Positions 1-5,581 are shown, counted from the stretch's first letter. The stretch: DNA of 7,461 nt from Acidobacteria bacterium AH-259-G07 (GCA_027717925.1 JALLON010000134.1:1-7461); one strand, 5' to 3'. Notes: generated from the sequence alone by a model not told the origin. A program made the numbers and translations.

Positions 1-39
1 GCATGGAGCAGGGAAATAGGAATAGCCGCGAAGTCATCT

Positions 40-48
40 CTGACTGTT
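40..48. repeat. Left copy of the 9-bp target-site duplication
   Basis: CTGACTGTT is repeated identically at 1862-1870, immediately outside the two IS ends. The base before the left copy (T39) is not matched at the right-hand end, so 9 bp is the full length of the duplication. Confidence 0.92.
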
Positions 49-70
49 GGGCCTGCGACATAAAAGTGGG
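49..70 (+). repeat. Left terminal inverted repeat of the IS
   Basis: This 22-bp end begins GGGCCTGCG and ends AAAAGTGGG. It matches the reverse complement of 1840-1861 at 21 of 22 positions. The transposase stop codon (76-78) lies only five bases inside it, so the coding region fills the element to its left edge. Confidence 0.93.
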
Positions 71-75
71 GTAAA

Positions 76-1407
76 TCATGGCACGCGAGCCTCCCAATAA
101 TCTTCAAGGCGTCCGGACTGGTGGATACAGCGGAGGGTGATAATAGCATTGGCACCGCGGAGCGACCACTCCATACCGGATTGTTTGAGCCGTTGGCCGA
201 TGATGGTCTTGCATCCGGCCTCCACTACGCCGGAGCCCACAAAGAGGCCCTGCCGGCGAAAGTCGGCGTAACGCATGCGCTCCTTGTTTTTCTCTAGATA
301 ATTGATCTCAGCTTCTGCTTTCTTGCAGCTTTCCGGATCTTGGGGAAGTCTCTGACGCGCTTGGTGGGCGATTTTTTCGATGTTTCCATAGTCCAGCTCT
401 GTCCACCAGCGCAGACGGTATCGCACCACCTCCTTTTCCTGGTGAAAGAGGATCTTGCATAGGTCCGAGACATGTTCTCGGGCGTGGTAGAGATCGATAA
501 TCAGGGTGGCTTCGGGGAAGTGGAACTCACCCAGGTTTCTGATCCACTGCGCTCCATCGCCGAGCACGACGACCCGCTCGGCCCGGGCCAAGCCCCGGCG
601 CAGTGCTTCCCCATAAAGGCGCCAGCCAAAGGCTTCAGCCGGTTCGATGGCTCCGACGAAGCTCGTCGAGTCGGGATCCCTCAGCGGGAAGCCCTTTTCG
701 TCCTGGGCGCTTTGGGTGAAAATACAGCCCAGTTTCACTTCCCGGGTACGGGCGGATCCATCCGCTTGTTTGCCCGGGCGCCCTTGCAGTTCACTGCGGG
801 TCATGGGTATCCCCGTGCCGTCGGCACAGATGTACAGCAGCGGAAAGGTCTTTTCCTCGGGCCTCACAGACTCTGCTTGTGCTTGCAGGATCTGTTGACG
901 CTCGCAGCGCGACCAGGCTTCCATATCTTGACCGATTCCTTCAGCCACCCGTTCCACATCCTTGGCACTCACCTTAATCCCAGCGTAGATCTTCAAATCC
1001 TGGCACCCCTCTTTAAAGGTGCAGCGACTTCCCGCTCGCCCCATCATCCGGCGCACTCCTGGGGAGCGCCCGGTCCCCACGATATCCAACTCCTCGTCCC
1101 CAGGATAGCGGCTCTTGCCGCAATTCGGACATTGAAACCTCGAGCGGGAGTAGCTGAGCGAGCCCAGCATCGTCAGAAGCTCTTTTTTTCTCACCCCCCG
1201 ACTTTCCATGCGCCTCCCACACTCGCACTCCAGCGCCACCTTTCGCCGGCCCGAACCAATCCCTTCCAGCAATCCGGCCAAAGCCTTGGCACCAGCACAG
1301 AGGACCGCTACCCGTAAGGCACTTTCCCAGGCCTCCAGATCCACTTGTCGAGCCTGAGCGGCCTTGTGCAAAATCCGTCTTACTTCCTGATCTTGCTCGA
1401 TCGCCAC
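76..1407 (-). CDS. ISKra4-family transposase
   Basis: This 443-residue DDE-type transposase would catalyse cutting and joining of the element. Near the N-terminus are paired cysteines resembling a zinc finger (C61, C63, C93, C96). Candidate catalytic acids are D196 in the motif ADGTGIPM, D284 in VLGDGAQWIRN and E396 in GSGVVEAGCKT, followed by the conserved stretch GMEWSLRGANAI (411-422), which is typical of ISKra4-like enzymes. The first codon is GTG (1407-1405) with no convincing ribosome binding site. The frame stays open upstream through an A9 run shared with the preceding ORF, so the natural product may be a 560-residue frameshift fusion starting at 1757. The stop is five bases from the left inverted repeat. 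The family call is confident; the catalytic assignments are by motif only. Confidence 0.92.
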   Translation of the reverse strand: MAIEQDQEVRRILHKAAQARQVDLEAWESALRVAVLCAGAKALAGLLEGIGSGRRKVALECECGRRMESRGVRKKELLTMLGSLSYSRSRFQCPNCGKSRYPGDEELDIVGTGRSPGVRRMMGRAGSRCTFKEGCQDLKIYAGIKVSAKDVERVAEGIGQDMEAWSRCERQQILQAQAESVRPEEKTFPLLYICADGTGIPMTRSELQGRPGKQADGSARTREVKLGCIFTQSAQDEKGFPLRDPDSTSFVGAIEPAEAFGWRLYGEALRRGLARAERVVVLGDGAQWIRNLGEFHFPEATLIIDLYHAREHVSDLCKILFHQEKEVVRYRLRWWTELDYGNIEKIAHQARQRLPQDPESCKKAEAEINYLEKNKERMRYADFRRQGLFVGSGVVEAGCKTIIGQRLKQSGMEWSLRGANAIITLRCIHQSGRLEDYWEARVP

Positions 1408-1757
1408 CTGCGTCGTTTTTTTTTCGGCTCCTGCTCGTCGGCCTGCCGTTCCAACTCCCCCAGTTTTTGGGTTAATTCTTCGAATTCCTTACACAGTGCC
1501 ACAAACCGCTTGTGCTCGGCCACCTCTTTTCGGGCCTCTTTCAATTCGGCGCCTGAGCTCAAGCGTCGGCTTACTGTCTTTCCCCCCTCGTGTCGAGAGA
1601 ACACGTAGTAGGGCCCTCGCCGCACGGGCTCCTCTTTTCCTTGCACGTGTCCTTTCAGATACTGTTCGTTGATGGTGCCGTGTCTCAAGGAGCGGATGGA
1701 ACGCAACTCCTCCAGAATGGCATTTCGCCGGGCCTCCACTTTTTCGATAGTGCTCAT
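1380..1757 (-). CDS. DUF6788-like IS accessory protein (upstream ORF of transposase)
   Basis: This 125-residue basic, helical protein has a central segment containing RRGPYYVFSRHEGGKTVSRR (about 48-67), which resembles DUF6788 proteins found beside or fused to ISKra4-like transposases. Residues 70-109 are rich in Glu, Lys and Leu and look like a coiled coil, and the tail (110-125) is strongly basic (KKKRRR). These features suggest DNA binding or multimerisation, but the biochemical role is unknown. The ATG at 1757 has a purine-rich AGGGGA a few bases upstream. The last 28 bases overlap the transposase gene in the -1 frame, with an A9 tract (1424-1416) inside the overlap approach. The protein may therefore be the N-terminal part of a frameshifted transposase as well as a separate product. 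Confidence 0.85.
   Translation of the reverse strand: MSTIEKVEARRNAILEELRSIRSLRHGTINEQYLKGHVQGKEEPVRRGPYYVFSRHEGGKTVSRRLSSGAELKEARKEVAEHKRFVALCKEFEELTQKLGELERQADEQEPKKKRRRWRSSKIRK
1416..1424 (-). promoter_or_regulatory. Putative -1 programmed frameshift site (A9 run)
   Basis: On the minus strand nine A residues encode KKK of the upstream IS protein and include the slippery heptamer A AAA AAA in the zero frame. The transposase frame is exactly -1 relative to the upstream frame, and it is open across the run. An AGGAG sequence ends three bases before the run and could act as a stimulatory Shine-Dalgarno-like element. It is about 20 bases from the GTG at 1407, too far to serve as its ordinary ribosome binding site. 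Slippage would give a 560-residue fusion. The site is inferred from sequence only. Confidence 0.7.
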
Positions 1758-1783
1758 AACGGTTTCCCCTATTATAGATGTTA

Positions 1784-1805
1784 TTTGTAGATATTAATCT
1801 ACAAA
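1784..1805. repeat. Perfect 9-bp inverted repeat in the IS promoter region
   Basis: TTTGTAGAT and ATCTACAAA form perfect arms around ATTA. The repeat lies 27 bases upstream of the IS upstream ORF, next to a TATAAT on the minus strand (1776-1771), roughly where a -35 element would be. It could be an operator for self-regulation of transposition, or a hairpin that shields the IS from readthrough. No exact -35 hexamer at normal spacing is visible, so the role is open. Confidence 0.6.
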
Positions 1806-1839
1806 AATAGGGTGATAAAAAAAGGCCACCCGGCGCAAA

Positions 1840-1861
1840 CCCACTTTTATGACGCAGGCCC
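1840..1861 (-). repeat. Right terminal inverted repeat of the IS
   Basis: This is the 22-bp partner of the left end, with one mismatch at 1852. It lies upstream of the IS reading frames, so it is the promoter-proximal end. Its outer edge is 31 bases from the -10-like hexamer of the neighbouring sulfatase maturase gene. Confidence 0.93.
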
Positions 1862-1870
1862 CTGACTGTT
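1862..1870. repeat. Right copy of the 9-bp target-site duplication
   Basis: This is identical to 40-48. Removing 49-1870 in silico would restore the uninterrupted ancestral sequence upstream of the sulfatase maturase gene, with the 39 bases at the window start directly in front of that promoter. Confidence 0.92.
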
Positions 1871-1892
1871 AGCCAATTTTAGTCAAGACCGT

Positions 1893-1898
1893 TATAAT
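1893..1898 (+). promoter_or_regulatory. Candidate -10 box of the sulfatase maturase gene
   Basis: A perfect TATAAT ends 12 bases before the ATG at 1911. At 17-bp spacing the -35 position is TAGCCA (1870-1875), a poor match that begins on the last base of the IS target duplication. The predicted transcript leader is only about six bases and has no Shine-Dalgarno sequence. The IS has cut away everything upstream of about 1862. Confidence 0.5.
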
Positions 1899-1910
1899 GA
1901 AACAATCAAG

Positions 1911-3233
1911 ATGTCTCAAGTAACACCGGATCGGCTTCCAAGTTTTCACATTATGGCCAAGCCCATTGGCCCCATTTGCAACCTCGATTGCAAGTACTGT
2001 TTTTATCTGGAGAAAGAGAACCTGTATCCGGGGGAGTCCAACTGGGCCATGGGCGCCGAGACCCTGGAATCTTACATTCGCCAATACATCGAAGCTCAAG
2101 ACGTGCCTGCGATCAGCTTTGCCTGGCAGGGAGGCGAGCCCACCCTGCTGGGAGTAGACTTTTTTCGCAAAGTAGTGGAGCTGGAGAAGAAGTACGCCAA
2201 TGGCAAATGTATCGAAAACGCTTTTCAGACTAACGGCGTGCTCTTAGATGATGACTGGTGCGAATTTCTCGCCAAAAATAAGTTTCTCATCGGGCTTTCC
2301 ATTGATGGTCCGCGTGAATTTCATGACCACTATCGAGTCGACAAAGGAGGCGGAGCCACCTTTGGCCGTGTCATGCGCGGGGCCCGCTACCTGAAAAAGC
2401 ATCAGGTGGAGTTCAATACGCTGACCGTCGTCCAGAGGCATAACTCCTATTATCCTTTACAGGTCTATCGGTTTCTCAAAGAGATCGGCAGCGGTTTTAT
2501 GCAGTTTATTCCCATCGTTGAACGCATTGCCGAGAAACCTAACCGAGAGGGACTGGTTCTGATCTCCCCCGGTTCTGAAGAGCGGGCTCGAGTGTCGGAA
2601 TGGTCGGTGGAGGCGGATCAGTACGGGAGGTTTCTCTGCGCCATTTTTGACGAATGGGTTCGCAAGGACGTCGGTCGCTACTATGTGCAGATTTTTGATG
2701 TGGCGCTCGCGTCCTGGTCAGGAATGGACCAAAGTCTTTGCGTGTTTCGCGAGACCTGCGGCTCCGCCCTGGCCATCGAGCACAACGGAGACCTGTACTC
2801 CTGCGACCATTTCGTCTATCCGGAAAACAAACTGGGCAACATTTTGGAAAATCCCCTGGAATCGATGGTCAATTCAGTGCAGCAGAGAAAATTCGGGCAG
2901 GACAAACACGATACTCTTCCTCGTTACTGCCGCCAGTGTGACGTGCGCTTTGCCTGCAACGGTGAATGCCCCAAGCATCGCTTCATCCGCACGCCGGACG
3001 GAGAGGAGGGCTTGAATTACCTGTGCGCTGGTTACAAGATTTTTTTCCACCACATCGACTCCCACATGAGGTTTATGGCTGAGGAACTCCGTCAGAGAAG
3101 ACCTCCCGCCAACGTGATGGCTTGGGCACGCCTGCGGGATCTGCGGGCGCAAGGAAAAAGACGTCCGGGTCGAAATGACCTCTGCATTTGCGGCAGTGGT
3201 AAGAAATACAAGAGGTGCTGCGGCCGCTCATGA
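1911..3233 (+). CDS. Anaerobic sulfatase-maturating enzyme (radical SAM/SPASM) with C-terminal SEC-C motif
   Basis: This enzyme would oxidise the active-site Cys (or Ser) of a sulfatase to formylglycine in the cytoplasm using S-adenosylmethionine and iron-sulfur clusters, without oxygen. The radical SAM cluster motif CNLDCKYC supplies C23, C27 and C30, and AWQGGEPTL (71-79) is the expected SAM-binding region. The SPASM domain has C277, C283, C298, C340, C343, C349, C353 and C372, with spacing very close to the characterised Clostridium anSME. D299, directly after C298, corresponds to its proposed catalytic base. After residue 400 there is an extra tail ending in a SEC-C zinc motif (C425, C427, C436, C437). 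The start is supported by the usual short distance to the cluster motif. The substrate is plausibly the Cys-type sulfatase at 3999-5441, which lies on the opposite strand. Confidence 0.93.
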   Translation: MSQVTPDRLPSFHIMAKPIGPICNLDCKYCFYLEKENLYPGESNWAMGAETLESYIRQYIEAQDVPAISFAWQGGEPTLLGVDFFRKVVELEKKYANGKCIENAFQTNGVLLDDDWCEFLAKNKFLIGLSIDGPREFHDHYRVDKGGGATFGRVMRGARYLKKHQVEFNTLTVVQRHNSYYPLQVYRFLKEIGSGFMQFIPIVERIAEKPNREGLVLISPGSEERARVSEWSVEADQYGRFLCAIFDEWVRKDVGRYYVQIFDVALASWSGMDQSLCVFRETCGSALAIEHNGDLYSCDHFVYPENKLGNILENPLESMVNSVQQRKFGQDKHDTLPRYCRQCDVRFACNGECPKHRFIRTPDGEEGLNYLCAGYKIFFHHIDSHMRFMAEELRQRRPPANVMAWARLRDLRAQGKRRPGRNDLCICGSGKKYKRCCGRS

Positions 3234-3280
3234 AATCTTTATCTCTTCCTGCGCCAGATCCCCACTTTCCTGGTTATTCT

Positions 3281-3297
3281 GTTGCATTGTGCGCAAC
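3281..3297. promoter_or_regulatory. Inverted repeat upstream of vapB, possible operator
   Basis: GTTGC and GCAAC form 5-bp arms with seven bases between them, centred 28 bases before the vapB start. VapBC complexes usually repress their own promoter through such palindromes. The arms are short and there is only one copy, so this is a candidate rather than a firm call. GATAAG (3303-3308) may serve as the -10 box. Confidence 0.35.
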
Positions 3298-3316
3298 AAA
3301 ACGATAAGTTATTCTC

Positions 3317-3517
3317 ATGGCAACGACTGTAACACTTAGCTCCCAAATGGTGAATGAGGTCAAAGCCTTGACGGGTGCGCGTACCAAGACGGAAGCCGTT
3401 CGCGACGCTTTGTCCGAGTATATTCGGGCGCGCAGGCGACAGGAACTTCTCGGATTAGCCGGCAAAGTGGCTTTCCGGCTCACCAACAAGCAGATTGAAG
3501 GTCTTGAAAGCGAATGA
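3317..3517 (+). CDS. vapB: VapB-type antitoxin (DUF2191-like, ribbon-helix-helix)
   Basis: This 66-residue protein would neutralise the adjacent PIN-domain toxin and bind the operon promoter. The N-terminal strand TTVTLSSQMV followed by KTEAVRDALSEYIRARRRQELLGLAGK matches the ribbon-helix-helix VapB family. The last 20 residues would contact the toxin. The ATG at 3317 is the first in frame and has no Shine-Dalgarno sequence. Only 83 bases separate it from the maturase stop, but a -10-like GATAAG eight bases before the ATG suggests its own, perhaps leaderless, transcript. The toxin reading frame overlaps its 3' end or begins four bases after it, depending on the toxin start, which is the normal order for this module. 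Confidence 0.85.
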   Translation: MATTVTLSSQMVNEVKALTGARTKTEAVRDALSEYIRARRRQELLGLAGKVAFRLTNKQIEGLESE

Positions 3518-3929
3518 GCCATTGATCCTGGCCGATACATCGTGCTGGGTTGAGTATTTTCATCCCCAGGGATCTGAAAAAGCCAAGCGACTCCTGATGA
3601 AGATAATCGAAGAGGATCGCGCGGCGATTTGTGGGCCAGTGATTTGCGAAGTCCTCCGAGGTGCAACTCAATCCGAGGTAAAGCGACTACGGCAGGTCTT
3701 CTCCGGAGTGCACTATTTGGCTCAACAGGACGAAGAATGGAAACACGTTGAAGAGCTGGCCTTGAAACTGCAGCGGCGAGGATCTCAGCCACCCCTCTTA
3801 GATCTTCTGATCGCAGCCATAGCTTGGCGACACAACGCAACTCTCTCTCACTTTGGGGATAAGCATTTTGAGGCTATATGCAGAATCTTGCCGGTGAGGG
3901 TCGTAAACTTAAAGGGGGTCAGAGCGTGA
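3495..3929 (+). CDS. vapC: VapC-type PIN-domain toxin ribonuclease
   Basis: This is a predicted magnesium-dependent endoribonuclease that VapB inhibits. PIN acidic residues are visible at D14 (ILADTS), E52 (CEVLRG), D103 (LLDLLIAAIA) and D122 (GDKHF), in the family order. The frame can start at TTG 3495 (144 residues), TTG 3504 or TTG 3522. The last gives MILADTSCW, the most typical VapC beginning, four bases after the vapB stop. An ATG at 3514 overlapping the vapB stop is in another frame. None of the starts has a strong ribosome binding site, so translational coupling to vapB is likely. The C-terminal residues KGVRA and the stop are encoded by the left arm of the inverted repeat at 3912-4000, so the native C-terminus may have been replaced. 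The catalytic residues appear intact. Confidence 0.85.
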   Translation: MKVLKANEPLILADTSCWVEYFHPQGSEKAKRLLMKIIEEDRAAICGPVICEVLRGATQSEVKRLRQVFSGVHYLAQQDEEWKHVEELALKLQRRGSQPPLLDLLIAAIAWRHNATLSHFGDKHFEAICRILPVRVVNLKGVRA

Positions 3930-4000
3930 ATTTCCAAGTTTTCTTCCGTTCTGTGGGTCTTGAGGGTTCGAAAATTGGAAATTCACGCTCTGACCCCCTT
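3912..4000. repeat. Palindromic REP/MITE-like element with perfect 26-bp arms
   Basis: Left arm 3912-3937 (starting AAGGGGGTCAGAGCGTG) and right arm 3975-4000 are perfect reverse complements. A 37-base centre separates them, and a further five pairs (TTTTC with GAAAA) can form after a one-base bulge. The left arm encodes the end and stop of vapC; the right arm overlaps the stop codon of the convergent sulfatase gene. GGGGTCAGA-containing palindromes recur in many bacterial genomes and are often linked to REP-associated tyrosine transposases, though none is present here. In place it could act as a two-way transcription terminator or mRNA-end stabiliser. Whether it is dispersed in this genome cannot be seen from one window. 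Confidence 0.88.
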
Positions 4001-5441
4001 AGTCCCCTGCAATGGCTTTCAGTTGGCGCTGAATAAATTCTTCCGCACGCCGATTCTCATCTTCGGGAGAACAAATCTGTCTCAGGTGTCGTTCCAGCTC
4101 TTTGAAAATCTGCGGCCGCTTTTGGGCCAGGTTTTCGAGTTCTTCCGGGTCACTCTCCAGATTAAATAATTGGTGAGGTGCTGCAGCGTAATAAATCAAT
4201 TTCCAATTTCCTTTCCGAACCAAGTAAGCACTGGCTCGTGTGCCGTGGCCATGGTACTCGGAAAAGATGACTCGCCCTGGGTCATTTACAGGAATATCCT
4301 GCAAAGGCACTCCCGTCCAGTTTGAGGGTCGTTCGGCTCCCACGGCTTTAAAAAGAGCGGCCTGAAGGTCATGCTGATCAACGGGAGTCTTCACCCGCCT
4401 CCCCGGCTCAAATCCGGGACCAGCCACAATTAGCGGGACTCTGACGGAGTCTTCATAGAGACTGCACTTCCACCACATGCCGAACTTTCCGAGCATTTCG
4501 CCATGATCTGTAGTGTAAGCAATGATGGTGTTTTTAATGAGTGCCGCCTTTTCCAGCATGTCGAGCAGTCTGCCCAACTGGCGGTCGGCGTAGGTCACAC
4601 AGCCCAGGTAGCCTCTTCGAAGCCCGCGGATCTGGGACTCCGTGAATTGCTCCGTTTCAAAGTGGGCCCGTAAATCGCGAGCGTAGGGATGATTTGCCGA
4701 TTCTTCTTTTGGACCATGGCGGGGGAGGTCGCCCCACTTCGAATACAGTTCCCAGAGTTCCTCGCTCACGTAGTGAGGAAAGTGCGGCTTGCTGATATTG
4801 ACCTCCAGCGTCCAGGGTTCATCCAGCGTAGGTGCCGTTTTCTCTAACCAATCCAAAGCGCTCTGGATACGCCGATTGTCTCCCTGAAACGGATTTTCCT
4901 TCACCCCATAACCGTTGGCCCGTTCAGCCGCTCCCTCACGGATGGTCAGGGGATTGCGAGAAATGTTTAGGTCTCCCGGCTGTTTCCGGTCTCCAGCGAG
5001 AATCATCTCCGAGAATCCCAGGGTCGAGGCCTGGTTGTAAACGTCCAACTTGCCTACATGGACGGTATGGACGCCTTGCGAACTTAAGACGCTTCCATAA
5101 TTGGGATAGTCAAACTGAAATACATTGCAGTTATTGTAGGTCTGAATCTGGTGAACACGTCTCCCCGAAAGATAGGCGGAACGAGACGGCATACAAAGTG
5201 GAGAAGGGCAGTAAGCGTTTTCAAACACAGTCCCCCGCCGGGCGAGTCGAGCCATGTTGGGGGTGACGGCGGCGGGGTGCTCCTGGATCGAACTAACCAG
5301 GGGATTATGTTCGTCGGATTTCAGAACCAAGATGTTAAACGGCCCTTCATCCGAGTTGCTGGACGTGGTGCGGCAGGCAACGGCACTGGCTGCGCCCAGA
5401 GCCGCAGTTTGCAGGAACTGTCTGCGATCTAAAGAGTTCAA
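3999..5441 (-). CDS. Cys-type sulfatase with Tat signal peptide
   Basis: This alkaline-phosphatase-fold hydrolase would cleave sulfate esters; the substrate is unknown. The frame is open up to a GTG at 5525 (508 codons; residue numbers here use that frame). I chose TTG 5441 because GGGGAG lies ten bases upstream and it gives a proper Tat signal: DRRQFLQ followed by a small hydrophobic stretch ending AVAC, possibly a lipoprotein cysteine. The GTG lies next to a dispersed palindrome. The signature C111-M-P-S-R115 marks the cysteine converted to formylglycine. D71, D340 and H341 (TTDHGE) are likely calcium ligands, and K159, H248 and K353 are probable active-site residues. FSEYHGHGTRAS and LVRKGNWKLIYY resemble choline-sulfatase-like members. 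GKLD (158-161) has Asp where many sulfatases have His. The probable maturase is the anSME gene at 1911-3233. Confidence 0.92.
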   Translation of the reverse strand: MNSLDRRQFLQTAALGAASAVACRTTSSNSDEGPFNILVLKSDEHNPLVSSIQEHPAAVTPNMARLARRGTVFENAYCPSPLCMPSRSAYLSGRRVHQIQTYNNCNVFQFDYPNYGSVLSSQGVHTVHVGKLDVYNQASTLGFSEMILAGDRKQPGDLNISRNPLTIREGAAERANGYGVKENPFQGDNRRIQSALDWLEKTAPTLDEPWTLEVNISKPHFPHYVSEELWELYSKWGDLPRHGPKEESANHPYARDLRAHFETEQFTESQIRGLRRGYLGCVTYADRQLGRLLDMLEKAALIKNTIIAYTTDHGEMLGKFGMWWKCSLYEDSVRVPLIVAGPGFEPGRRVKTPVDQHDLQAALFKAVGAERPSNWTGVPLQDIPVNDPGRVIFSEYHGHGTRASAYLVRKGNWKLIYYAAAPHQLFNLESDPEELENLAQKRPQIFKELERHLRQICSPEDENRRAEEFIQRQLKAIAGD

Positions 5442-5462
5442 CAGAAGCTTTCTCCCCTCTCC

Positions 5463-5480
5463 TTTGGGTATCAGCCCAAA
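5463..5480 (-). promoter_or_regulatory. Hairpin abutting the sulfatase ribosome binding site
   Basis: TTTGGG and CCCAAA form a six-pair stem with a six-base loop directly before the purine-rich AGGAGAGGGGAG (5463-5452) that precedes the TTG start at 5441. The end of the stem touches the first base of the AGGAG. It could tune translation initiation. No known riboswitch or leader family is recognised. Confidence 0.35.
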
Positions 5481-5496
5481 AAGATGATCTCCTTCA

Positions 5497-5578
5497 GTAG
5501 GGGCGAGCCGGTGGCTCGCCCGCACTGTTCATCCTGTGCCGAATCTCGGGTTCGGGCGGACCACCGGCCCGCCCCTAC
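5497..5578. repeat. Pair of inverted GTAGGGGCG palindromic units
   Basis: Two 26-bp units (5497-5522 and 5553-5578) face each other across 30 bases and match at 23 of 26 positions. Each unit is itself a hairpin: nine paired bases around GGT in the left unit, and the same stem with one wobble in the right unit. The differences preserve pairing (A-T replaced by G-C, and G-C by G-T), so structure seems to be conserved. This arrangement resembles paired REP elements. It lies in the likely leader of the sulfatase gene, 56 bases upstream of the preferred start. Confidence 0.8.
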
Positions 5579-5581
5579 CAT

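Larger units (their letters stand above)
49..1861 (-). mobile_element. Complete ISKra4-family insertion sequence, 1813 bp
   Basis: Both ends are visible. The left terminal inverted repeat (49-70) and the right one (1840-1861, reverse complemented) both begin GGGCCTGCG and differ at one base in 22 (position 58 against 1852). Directly outside them lies the same 9-bp sequence, CTGACTGTT, at 40-48 and 1862-1870, a clean target-site duplication. Inside, on the minus strand, are a small DUF6788-like ORF and an ISKra4-type transposase in overlapping frames. A 9-bp duplication fits what I recall for part of the ISKra4 family. Intact ORFs, near-identical ends and identical duplications point to a recent, possibly active insertion. 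It sits directly upstream of the promoter of the sulfatase maturase gene. The family call rests on protein motifs read by eye. Confidence 0.93.

Noticed and set aside
1..39. Possible gene end at the left edge of the window
   Set aside because: The 39 bases before the target duplication are too short to support any reading frame or motif. They are probably the displaced upstream region of the maturase promoter.
1013..1228. Second minus-strand frame inside the transposase
   Set aside because: It is a short shadow of the transposase N-terminal region with no domain or start signal of its own.
472..1317. Long plus-strand open frame of 281 codons
   Set aside because: It lies wholly opposite the ISKra4 transposase, which has clear family motifs. 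The plus-strand translation is low-complexity in places, with no recognisable domain.
3514..3517. ATGA overlap at the vapB stop as the vapC start
   Set aside because: The ATG is in a different frame from the PIN-domain protein and runs into a stop two codons later (ATG AGC CAT TGA). The toxin must start at a TTG.
3274..3840. Minus-strand open frame of 188 codons opposite vapBC
   Set aside because: It is antisense to two well-supported genes, its translation looks like no known family, and it has no ribosome binding site.
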